In this document: positions 9,070 to 15,536 of the stretch, in pieces
Position numbering within the stretch: the stretch's first letter is position 1
How the letters are laid out: every line of letters begins with the position of its first letter
Origin: Sphingobacterium sp. UBA7855
Lineage (GTDB): Bacteria > Bacteroidota > Bacteroidia > Sphingobacteriales > Sphingobacteriaceae
Length of the DNA stretch: 64,000 bases
Assembly (NCBI GenBank): GCA_002500745.1
Contig: DLST01000002.1
Span: 186,001-250,000, forward strand
Direction of reading: 5' to 3'
Program-made: the position numbers and the translations under genes
The notes under the pieces: generated by a model
Told to the model about the DNA's origin: nothing
Database searches by the model: none
The model's input: the letters and a program-made list of their open reading frames with translations, nothing else

Positions 9070-9158
9070 TAATTTTGTGCCAATTTATTTAATTTTTGAT
9101 GCCTCCGCTACTGTGGAGTACTCAAAATGTCCCAAAGGTATCCCCTTTGGGATTTTTT
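9070..9158 (+). ncRNA. Candidate small RNA with promoter element and terminator
   Basis: On the plus strand, opposite to both flanking genes, a perfect -7 box TAATTTTG (9070-9077) precedes about 75 nt holding a small stem (CTCC 9103-9106 with GGAG 9115-9118). A typical terminator follows: CCCAAAGG (9131-9138) pairs with CCTTTGGG (9144-9151) and six Ts come next. No good -33 element is seen and no coding potential is evident. The hairpin could instead serve the minus-strand peroxidase gene, whose stop is 3 bp away, but the T run is on the plus strand. Confidence 0.35.
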
Positions 9159-9161
9159 ATT

Positions 9162-10304
9162 TTAGGGCAATACAGGTCGTTCTGTTTTGTTTGGTACACT
9201 GGATAAACTCTCCAAAAAAGCCAAGATATTTTCCTGTTCTTTACTGCTTAATCGGATATTTTGAATATGCGGCGATAAGGTGCCATTGATCTGTTGTCCT
9301 ATCTTTTGGGGCATGCCCTGACTCAGCAGGTTGATCAGTTCACCTAAGCTCGAAATACTACCATTGTGCAGGTAGGGTGCAGTATGGATCACATTGCGCA
9401 GACCCGGCGTGCGAAATTTACCTTTGTCTGTTTCCAATCCTGTTGCCTCAAAGCGACCATTATCCAAGGCACCTTTGCTGGTAACAGCATAACCCAGATT
9501 ATGAAAATCGAGATCGGTAAAGAAGGCGCCGTTATGGCAGTTGATGCATTTCCCTTTTGTGCGAAACAGATGGAGGCCTTCGAGCTGTGCATCGTTTAAT
9601 GCCTGGTAATCTCCTTTGATAAAACGGTCAAAGGCGGTTTCACCACTGCTAATTGATCTTGAATACGCTGCTATGGCATCTAGCAATCCTTCGACGCTCA
9701 TCGTCTGGCTCGAGTAAGCCGCCTCATATAAACGAAGATAGCCTGGTATAGCTTGCAGCTTGGCGGGTAAAGCAGTCGTATTTCCGCCCATTTCGATGGG
9801 GGAGTTGATGGCTTCGGCGATCTGCTCTCGATAAGTCATTGCGCGGCCATCGTGGAAGAGTTTGCCTTCCAGGTACCAGACATTTTCCATGGAAGGTGTA
9901 TTGCGGTGATGCAGTGCGATCCCATCTGCCGTTGTTTTTTGGTCGATCCAGTAGGTGTCCGGATGATGACATGAAGCGCAAGTCTTCATGCCATTACCGG
10001 TGCGGGGGTCGAAAAATAAGGCTTTGCCAAGTGCTATTAGCTCGGCCTTATCTTTCGATGGGTTTTCGGGTAAAGCGGCCAGTTCACGTACCTTGATATT
10101 GTTGTACCAAGCGGCAGCTGGCCATTTTTCTGCCGATTTACTATATTGTTGGCGTAAGGTTTCTTCTGGCAAAGTAGGAGCTGTAGGCTCTTCTGGAACA
10201 GAAGCGCTCTTGCTGCAACTGCATAGTATCAGTGCCACGAAACATGCTACGATCAATTGCCTTCCGTGATAGCGAAAATACGCGCTCAAAAATATCCTAG
10301 GCAA
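9162..10304 (-). CDS. Di-heme cytochrome c peroxidase/MauG-family lipoprotein
   Basis: 380 residues. The N-terminus carries a lipoprotein signal ending ALILCSC. Two c-type heme sites are present, CASCH (109-113) and CINCH (253-257), at the spacing of the CcpA/MauG family, with FFDPRTGNGMKTCASCHHP, RNTPS and FRTPGLRN as family motifs. Cytochrome c peroxidases reduce periplasmic H2O2; MauG-type members catalyse other oxidations. It starts 8 bp after the DUF5018-like lipoprotein gene, so the two form a unit. In a heme locus it may protect against peroxide arising from heme/iron or act on heme-bound proteins (inference). Confidence 0.88.
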   Translation of the reverse strand: MPRIFLSAYFRYHGRQLIVACFVALILCSCSKSASVPEEPTAPTLPEETLRQQYSKSAEKWPAAAWYNNIKVRELAALPENPSKDKAELIALGKALFFDPRTGNGMKTCASCHHPDTYWIDQKTTADGIALHHRNTPSMENVWYLEGKLFHDGRAMTYREQIAEAINSPIEMGGNTTALPAKLQAIPGYLRLYEAAYSSQTMSVEGLLDAIAAYSRSISSGETAFDRFIKGDYQALNDAQLEGLHLFRTKGKCINCHNGAFFTDLDFHNLGYAVTSKGALDNGRFEATGLETDKGKFRTPGLRNVIHTAPYLHNGSISSLGELINLLSQGMPQKIGQQINGTLSPHIQNIRLSSKEQENILAFLESLSSVPNKTERPVLP

Positions 10305-10312
10305 GACGTTAA

Positions 10313-11290
10313 TTAATTTAAAGTGATACTAAAATCACCTTCTGACAATAACTTCCCGTTTTTATCCATCATCTTCAAGGATTTAATTGCGTTTCCCCGT
10401 ACAGATACGGGAATGGGTAGCTTTATTGTCATCGTTGCAACATCAAACACTACATTGTTGATAGTATATTCGTTATTTAGGTTATCAATCGCTATAAAAT
10501 GGTCAAAATCTGCCTTGAAATAAAGTTCATAAGTCTCTTTACTATTTATGTTCAGCACCAAGTCGCCGCCCTTTTTGCCAGTATAAAACATACCTTGCCA
10601 TTGTATGACGTTGTATAATGTTGGTAAGAATACTTCAAAAGCATCGGTGAGTTTCGTGTAACGTCCGGAGATCAGTTTGATGTGGTATTTGCCTGGTTTG
10701 AGATCTTCTGGAGTATTAAATTGTGCAATGAAAGATGTTGGAGGTTGAGAAAAAGAAAGTAAGGTCTCTTTTCCATCTTTATCGACCAGATAGCCCTTGG
10801 TTTGTGCCTCGTCTGGCAAAATATTTTCTCCTCGTACTACCAAATCCTCATTTTTTGGGTAACTAAGGTAATATTTGCCTTCAAGCAGATTCATTTCTGC
10901 CTGTACCAGCGGCTGGTTGTACTGGAATACCAATGTATAATTTTTGCTGGAACCATCTTGTGCCCGCACAGTATAGGTAATTGGTTTGTCGAATTGTAAC
11001 TGTATTGCTGTCCCAGATGCAGGAGTAATTGTCGCTAATTCCGAAATTTTAATAGTGGGCGTAATGCTTTCGGGCTGCTCCACCAAGGGTGGCCAATATA
11101 AGATAATCTGGTCATTCACAATACTGGCTGACAAAGTTTTGCCATCAGCATCCTGAATGCTAAAGGATTCGATGTCGTTGTAGGGTAGGCTGGGGTATTC
11201 GGTTTTACAGGACCAGCATGTTAATGCTAGCATAAAAATAGCTAGAAATTGAATGATATGTATTTGTTTTTTCAAAAATGAGTGTTGCAT
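10313..11290 (-). CDS. DUF5018-like lipoprotein, heme-locus paralog 1
   Basis: 325 residues. A lipoprotein signal ends ALTCWSC. Residues about 40-125 resemble the DUF5018-type Ig-like repeat (IESFSIQDADGK ... TYTVRAQDGSSKNYTLVF). The remainder looks like further beta-sandwich (IPT/TIG-like) modules. It shares architecture with the product of 12033-13019, so the two are probably paralogs. It is followed at 8 bp by the peroxidase gene and preceded by the terminator of the next gene upstream. The charged residues after Cys (KTEYP) leave surface exposure possible. Function unknown; position suggests a cell-surface heme or hemoprotein-handling role. Confidence 0.7.
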   Translation of the reverse strand: MQHSFLKKQIHIIQFLAIFMLALTCWSCKTEYPSLPYNDIESFSIQDADGKTLSASIVNDQIILYWPPLVEQPESITPTIKISELATITPASGTAIQLQFDKPITYTVRAQDGSSKNYTLVFQYNQPLVQAEMNLLEGKYYLSYPKNEDLVVRGENILPDEAQTKGYLVDKDGKETLLSFSQPPTSFIAQFNTPEDLKPGKYHIKLISGRYTKLTDAFEVFLPTLYNVIQWQGMFYTGKKGGDLVLNINSKETYELYFKADFDHFIAIDNLNNEYTINNVVFDVATMTIKLPIPVSVRGNAIKSLKMMDKNGKLLSEGDFSITLN

Positions 11291-11337
11291 AATTTTTTTT
11301 GGTTAAAAAATCGTTATGCGGATGATGATTAGGTTAT

Positions 11338-11375
11338 AAAGATCCGCAACCCATCCACCAGGTTGCGGAATCTTT
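11338..11375 (-). terminator. Terminator after the secreted HmuY-like gene
   Basis: AAAGAT-CCGCAACC pairs with GGTTGCGG-AATCTTT around a 9-nt loop. On the minus strand it is followed by a short TTTATA tail. It begins 21 bp after the stop at 11396. Confidence 0.75.
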
Positions 11376-11395
11376 CATTCATTAAATAGGAAGGA

Positions 11396-11965
11396 CTATA
11401 ATGCCTTAACTTCGATACTGGTATCTGCTTTTACTTGTAATTGACCTGCCACTACTTGTTGGCCAACATTTGTAAAATTAATTAACTTAACAGCATACGA
11501 AGCTCCGGAAGAATTTCCGACCAACACTGTCAAAGGTTGGATTGCTTGGTTTGCATGGCTATCTAAATCATATTCATACCATTCGCCACTACCCTGTGAT
11601 GATACTGGAGTCGCTGTTGCCCAATCTGATGCTGTAACGGAAGCGATGTCTTTTGCTACCGTTCTGATCGAATAAGATCCATTAGCCTTGATCGAACCAT
11701 TTACATGGCTAAAGAATGCAACTTGGCCAGAGCTACTTAAGCTTTGTGCACCTGTAGCAAGGTCTACATAGACTGCAGGCCAAGTTGCTGCAGCTGCTGG
11801 GCTCCACCATTGACCTACAACAGTGTAGTTACTATTTGCCTTAGCTTGGTTCAGCGCTAAAGGAGCTGTTGCTGATTCTTTTGTTGGGGCTGCTGCCCAT
11901 ACTGCTGCCGATAGCACAGTCACGGCCATCGCTGATTTTAAGATAGTTTTGATGTTTGAGTTCAT
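11396..11965 (-). CDS. Short secreted HmuY-like protein (non-lipoprotein candidate hemophore)
   Basis: 189 residues. The N-terminus is a Sec signal without lipobox (VTVLSAAVWAAAPTKES), unlike the Cys-anchored neighbours. The C-terminal half follows the HmuY pattern: GEWYEYDLDSHANQAIQP, then TVLVGNSSGASYAVKLINFTN and a final strand (QLQVKADTSIEVKAL). The body is rich in Ala, Ser and Val and has almost no Cys or Met. It has an exceptional Shine-Dalgarno sequence and its own terminator, so it is probably strongly expressed. HmuY proteins bind heme and pass it to HmuR. A soluble version could act as a diffusible or periplasmic hemophore. The family call rests on pattern resemblance. Confidence 0.65.
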   Translation of the reverse strand: MNSNIKTILKSAMAVTVLSAAVWAAAPTKESATAPLALNQAKANSNYTVVGQWWSPAAAATWPAVYVDLATGAQSLSSSGQVAFFSHVNGSIKANGSYSIRTVAKDIASVTASDWATATPVSSQGSGEWYEYDLDSHANQAIQPLTVLVGNSSGASYAVKLINFTNVGQQVVAGQLQVKADTSIEVKAL

Positions 11966-11972
11966 ATCGAGA

Positions 11973-11978
11973 TCTCCT
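11973..11978 (-). promoter_or_regulatory. Unusually strong Shine-Dalgarno sequence
   Basis: AGGAGA on the minus strand (within GAGGAGAT) ends 7 nt before the ATG at 11965. Bacteroidota genes seldom use such sites; the other genes here instead have A/T-rich leaders. Confidence 0.7.
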
Positions 11979-11986
11979 CTTGTTTT

Positions 11987-12025
11987 AATTTATTTAATTT
12001 TGATGCCACCATGGCATACTGTGGA
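11987..12025 (+). repeat. Second copy of a short intergenic sequence also at 9082-9117
   Basis: Both copies read AATTTATTTAATTTT, then GATGCC, a variable 4-7 nt, and TACTGTGGA, in the same orientation. Each lies upstream of a minus-strand gene of the heme locus (11965 and 8964). The variable middle can form a small stem in both copies. Confidence 0.5.
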
Positions 12026-12032
12026 TGCTTGT

Positions 12033-13019
12033 TTATGATTCCGTTATTGTACTTGGAGACAACTGTGTCTTTACAACATCGGCCCAGTCTTTAAATTGGA
12101 ATTTGATCTGTAAGTTATCAAAGGTTCCGATTGGAAGATTTGTTGGTAAGGAAACCGTCATTTCGGTACGGTTATAAGATTTAATGGTCAATGGATAATC
12201 CTTTCCATTGAGTGTCATAATAACAGCTGTCGGATCTAAAATTACTTTATCTAAGTTGGCTTTAATGGTCCAGTCTTTATTTTTTGCCAAATTTAGACCC
12301 GATAAGCTAACAATTACATCCGGTTGACGATATGTAATTTTGAGCGGATTGGCTAATGTAATGGTATGGTTGATGTTGGTCACCTCTACATCATAAATGC
12401 CTGCTTTAATATCGGATGGAATGCGGTTTTCCCGTTCGGTACCCGTATAGCTTAATTGGTATCCAATCACCGAAACTTTCAAGCTATTGGGCGTAGCCAT
12501 CTTAAATCGCTCCTTGGTTTCTTGATTAATCAATGCAATACTCACCAATGAAGGATTGGTATGCATAAAGGTTCCATTAATGGCTGGAAAAGCACCTCCA
12601 GGGCCTTTTGTAAGCGAAATAGAAGATGTCGATGCAAAAGTCGCTTCAAAAGATGGTGTACTTTGCAATTCAATCTTTAAGCTATAGGTTCTTGTGGTAC
12701 CTGTAGCGGACTTTACAGTATACGTCTGGTTCTTTTCATCTGTTTTAACAGGCAAAATTTCTTCGGCTATACTGGCTCCATTGGAGAGTTTAATGTTCGG
12801 ATCTATCACCAATAGACCGTAGTAGTAGGGGACATAAACCGTAATGGTATTGGCCTCATTGTCGATGGCTCCATAAATAACTTCGTCATTTGGAAGATTG
12901 GTGACTTTGTATTCCAGTATTTTATCTGCTGGAAGTAAGGCTAGTTCTTCCGTTTTGGTGCAGCGGGTTAGCAGCAATCCTACAAAAAGGAAGCTTAAAA
13001 TGCTGTATATTCTTTTCAT
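12033..13019 (-). CDS. DUF5018-like/IPT-containing lipoprotein, heme-locus paralog 2
   Basis: 328 residues. A lipoprotein signal ends FVGLLLTRC, followed by TKTEE. Residues 35-115 form a DUF5018-like repeat (KILEYKVTN ... TYTVKSATGTTRTYSLKI). Then come beta-rich segments, including one ending KAGIYDVEVTNINHTITL that resembles an IPT/TIG fold. It shares layout with the product of 10313-11290. It follows the HmuY gene at 13059 by 39 bp and precedes the short secreted HmuY-like gene by 67 bp, so it probably belongs to the Fur-like-controlled unit starting at 13799. Function unknown; probably an outer membrane or surface lipoprotein. Confidence 0.7.
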   Translation of the reverse strand: MKRIYSILSFLFVGLLLTRCTKTEELALLPADKILEYKVTNLPNDEVIYGAIDNEANTITVYVPYYYGLLVIDPNIKLSNGASIAEEILPVKTDEKNQTYTVKSATGTTRTYSLKIELQSTPSFEATFASTSSISLTKGPGGAFPAINGTFMHTNPSLVSIALINQETKERFKMATPNSLKVSVIGYQLSYTGTERENRIPSDIKAGIYDVEVTNINHTITLANPLKITYRQPDVIVSLSGLNLAKNKDWTIKANLDKVILDPTAVIMTLNGKDYPLTIKSYNRTEMTVSLPTNLPIGTFDNLQIKFQFKDWADVVKTQLSPSTITES

Positions 13020-13058
13020 GTTAGTTTAGTGTCTAATAAGTAAGCTATGCTTATTTTT

Positions 13059-13799
13059 TTAGTTAGTGATTGTAAATTTGGTACTGCCAGCTTTGGCAAG
13101 TACATATTGGAAAGAAAAGTAGGGTGTTGGTGAATCTTTAAACCAATCTTTTGGATCCAAGAGGTCTTTATAGATGCTTTGTATCTTGATCTTGGCATAA
13201 TTCCCCTGGGCTGTACGGACGATCAATGTATTGTTTTCGATAGGATAGCAAACGTGTTTTTTGTTTTCGGCTCCACCACCTTTGATTACGCCATCAAAAT
13301 CATATAAATACCAACCTAGACCTTCACCAAATGCTCCTGAATCATCTGTACCATATGCTTTTTCACCTTTGCGAAACTCGGCGTCTGAAGGGATATCGAT
13401 TACATCTTCAAATTTTTTCTTCACAATGAGTATACCGCCTTTCCCTGGGCCACCTTTACCAAATCCATTTGCTGTATTGTTGCAATTGATAAAACTGCGG
13501 TATATTTCTGAGCAAGAGATGTCCCATCGTGCGGTTAGTTTATAATCCGGTGTCACAGCTTTGTTCTGTTCCAGGCTGTAATATATTGGTGATTGCGCCG
13601 TGGTTGGTGCACTCCCAGCAGGTAAGTCTTCGCCAAAGTTCTTAACCGTAATCAAGCGGTTAAACATAGCTTCTGGTGCAACAGGATCTGGTTCAGGCTC
13701 TACTACTGTGGGCTCGCTTTTGCTACAGGCCCCCAACACAATTAAAAATGCCAATACCGGTATGAATTTTAATAGGTTGCTGCGTTTCTTTATTTTCAT
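13059..13799 (-). CDS. HmuY-family heme-binding lipoprotein
   Basis: 246 residues. The signal ends VLGACSKSE, followed by a Pro/Glu-rich linker (about 28-42). The mature part shows HmuY features: KLTARWDISCSE, GFGKGGPGKGGILIV, GWYLYDFDG, then the hallmark C-terminal block NTLIVRTAQGNYAKIKIQS and YFSFQYVL. HmuY lipoproteins take heme from host or environmental hemoproteins and hand it to the TonB receptor HmuR. A 23-bp Fur-like operator lies 75 bp upstream at 13875-13897. The gene is probably first of a unit with the downstream DUF5018-like lipoprotein. Substrate is inferred from family and from the adjoining receptor, oxygenase and ABC importer. Confidence 0.85.
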   Translation of the reverse strand: MKIKKRSNLLKFIPVLAFLIVLGACSKSEPTVVEPEPDPVAPEAMFNRLITVKNFGEDLPAGSAPTTAQSPIYYSLEQNKAVTPDYKLTARWDISCSEIYRSFINCNNTANGFGKGGPGKGGILIVKKKFEDVIDIPSDAEFRKGEKAYGTDDSGAFGEGLGWYLYDFDGVIKGGGAENKKHVCYPIENNTLIVRTAQGNYAKIKIQSIYKDLLDPKDWFKDSPTPYFSFQYVLAKAGSTKFTITN

Positions 13800-13874
13800 T
13801 GTTACTAGTTTTTTGTGTTAGTCGATACTTTGTCCCTTTTCTATACATGTAGTATGGTTGTTAGTATGGTATTT

Positions 13875-13897
13875 TTATTTAAATTGATTCTAAATAA
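13875..13897. promoter_or_regulatory. Fur-like operator upstream of hmuY-like gene
   Basis: 23-bp interrupted palindrome, TTATTTA on the left and ATTCTAAATAA on the right, matching 20 of 22 positions of the locus consensus. Confidence 0.65.
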
Positions 13898-13988
13898 TAG
13901 TAAAGATAAAATCTTTTGCTGATAAAGTATGTATGAAAATTGGTATTTAATATATTTTTTTCGGTTTTTGATTTTTGGTTAACAAAAG

Positions 13989-14010
13989 CAGCTGGAATTT
14001 TAATCAGCTG
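13989..14010 (-). terminator. Possible weak terminator after 14073-14696
   Basis: CAGCTG repeats (13989-13994, 14005-14010) enclose a 10-nt A/T loop, and the minus-strand continuation is CTTTTGTT. The stem is short. The rest of 13800-14072 holds only the operator and A/T-rich DNA. Confidence 0.35.
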
Positions 14011-14072
14011 ATTTGCTAGTATGTTTCTTTAGGCCTTCTCAATAGACCTTCTCAAACTTATATTTCAGTTTA

Positions 14073-14696
14073 CTACTGTTTAACAAACTTTTTAAAATTG
14101 ATGTTATAGGTTGCATTTCCATTAGCTGCAGTAATGCCGCCTGCTTGAATTACATAAAGCTCATCTGCTTCGTTATTCAATTTCTCACCTTTGTACATTA
14201 CGATGTACCGATTGGCAGTAGGGTAGACAGCATGATTGTTTGCAAAATCATAGATAATCCATGTTGGGCCTGTCACCGGTGCTCCGGCACTTGACGCATC
14301 AATGCCGAGTTTGTCAGTCAAAGTGATGTTGGCTGCTAATACCGATGTTAGTGTCAGCTTTTCAATACTCGTGTTTGCCTGATCAAAATAGCCCATTTTA
14401 TAATTATCTGATGAAGTGTTTTGTAAAGTTGAACCATACATCCCCGAAAGATTGATCATACTCTTAGTTTCTTCCTGAACAGTATTTGTTTTAAAATCAT
14501 AAAAAGTCTTTACGCCAGAAGGAACTGCGATTGTTGCAGTTGATGAAACAGCTGTCTCATCACTAAGTTTTGGGTCCTCAGGCTTTTCTTCTGGTTGCTC
14601 CGTTGGCTCCTCTACCACTGCCTCGTCCTTGCTACAAGAAGTAAAACCTAAACTCAATGCACATAGTAGTGCTGCTGTTGTAAATAATCTATTCAT
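14073..14696 (-). CDS. HmuY-like lipoprotein (compact, acidic linker)
   Basis: 207 residues. The signal ends GFTSC and is followed by SKDEAVVEEPTEQPEEKPED, a strongly acidic linker like surface-export signals of Bacteroidota lipoproteins. The folded part opens with VKTFYDFKTNTV. It then has TWIIYDFANNHAVYP and RYIVMYKGEKL, which correspond to the W-YD-H-P and strand motifs of HmuY, and ends ATYNINFKKFV. It is shorter and more diverged than its neighbours. It follows the longer hmuY-like gene by 37 bp and is probably the last gene of the hmuR operon. It probably binds heme or interacts with another HmuY; heme ligands cannot be assigned by eye. Confidence 0.7.
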   Translation of the reverse strand: MNRLFTTAALLCALSLGFTSCSKDEAVVEEPTEQPEEKPEDPKLSDETAVSSTATIAVPSGVKTFYDFKTNTVQEETKSMINLSGMYGSTLQNTSSDNYKMGYFDQANTSIEKLTLTSVLAANITLTDKLGIDASSAGAPVTGPTWIIYDFANNHAVYPTANRYIVMYKGEKLNNEADELYVIQAGGITAANGNATYNINFKKFVKQ

Positions 14697-14733
14697 CTTT
14701 AATTTAATTGTGTAATTTTTCCTTATTATCTTA

Positions 14734-15489
14734 TTATAATGTGTTTGTATTTAAGTCTTTGCTGCCATCCTGCTGTACATAATATCTAAATGTATAGTAT
14801 GGGGCAGGCCAATTTAGGTTGGTTACCGCCGCTGGGTTTCCCTTATAGGCATTGATCAGCTGTAATTTGGCATATTTGCCATCGGGTAAGCGAATCGCAT
14901 AGGTACGATTGGGGAGCGCCTGCATAATATGGGTGCTCAAACTATAGCGAAACCAGCCATCCGAACCATCTGTTGCTGCCCAGCCAATTTTGTTTACTTC
15001 ACTTTTATTAAACTCTTCATCCGAAGGGGCTACAGTGACACTCTGATAGGCTTGTCGCAGTAAAACCACAGCGGTATTATTTGCCTGGCCGCCATAACCC
15101 GGATTGTATTCATGCTGGGAATTGTTCACATAGATCTCTGAATTATAAGGACCTGTAAAGGCAATATCCCAATCCTTTGTTTTAAGCCACTGCGCAGAAT
15201 CGGCTTTGGTCTTAACCCATATTTGCTTTTGATCTTTAAAACGAAAAAGAAATATAAAAAATGGTCTTTGCTCTTTTCCTTCAGTACCTTCGCCCATGGC
15301 TGCATCGGTATCGCCAGCAAGATCTTTGATCATTGTACTTTTGCCATCTTCTAATCCGATCGTATAGTCTTTATCTTTCCCACAGGATACCACTGTCAAT
15401 AACAATAGTGCTGAAAAAATACAACGGCCAATCTTGTGAAAGGAAAGCCAGATGCTACATTCTCCAATAATCATGCGAATCGTTCTCAT
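14734..15489 (-). CDS. HmuY-family heme-binding lipoprotein
   Basis: 251 residues. A long n-region leads to the lipobox LLTVVSCGKDKD. The body contains the HmuY features QIWVKTKADSAQW, KDWDIAFTGPYNSEIYVN, GWFRYSLSTHIMQALP, RTYAIRLPDGKYAKLQLINAYK and YYTFRYYVQ. This is the clearest HmuY match in the window. The gene lies 47 bp after the hmuR-like receptor gene in the same direction, the classic hmuRY pairing. It should collect heme at the cell surface and load the receptor. Potential Met and His ligands occur around STHIMQ, but I cannot assign them. Confidence 0.88.
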   Translation of the reverse strand: MRTIRMIIGECSIWLSFHKIGRCIFSALLLLTVVSCGKDKDYTIGLEDGKSTMIKDLAGDTDAAMGEGTEGKEQRPFFIFLFRFKDQKQIWVKTKADSAQWLKTKDWDIAFTGPYNSEIYVNNSQHEYNPGYGGQANNTAVVLLRQAYQSVTVAPSDEEFNKSEVNKIGWAATDGSDGWFRYSLSTHIMQALPNRTYAIRLPDGKYAKLQLINAYKGNPAAVTNLNWPAPYYTFRYYVQQDGSKDLNTNTL

Positions 15490-15536
15490 CTTTTATCTTG
15501 TACTTTGTGTGCTAAATTCTTGTTCATTAGTCCTTA

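Noticed and set aside
9077..9289. 70-codon plus-strand frame antisense to the peroxidase end
   Set aside because: It runs through the terminator hairpin and into antisense of a clear gene.
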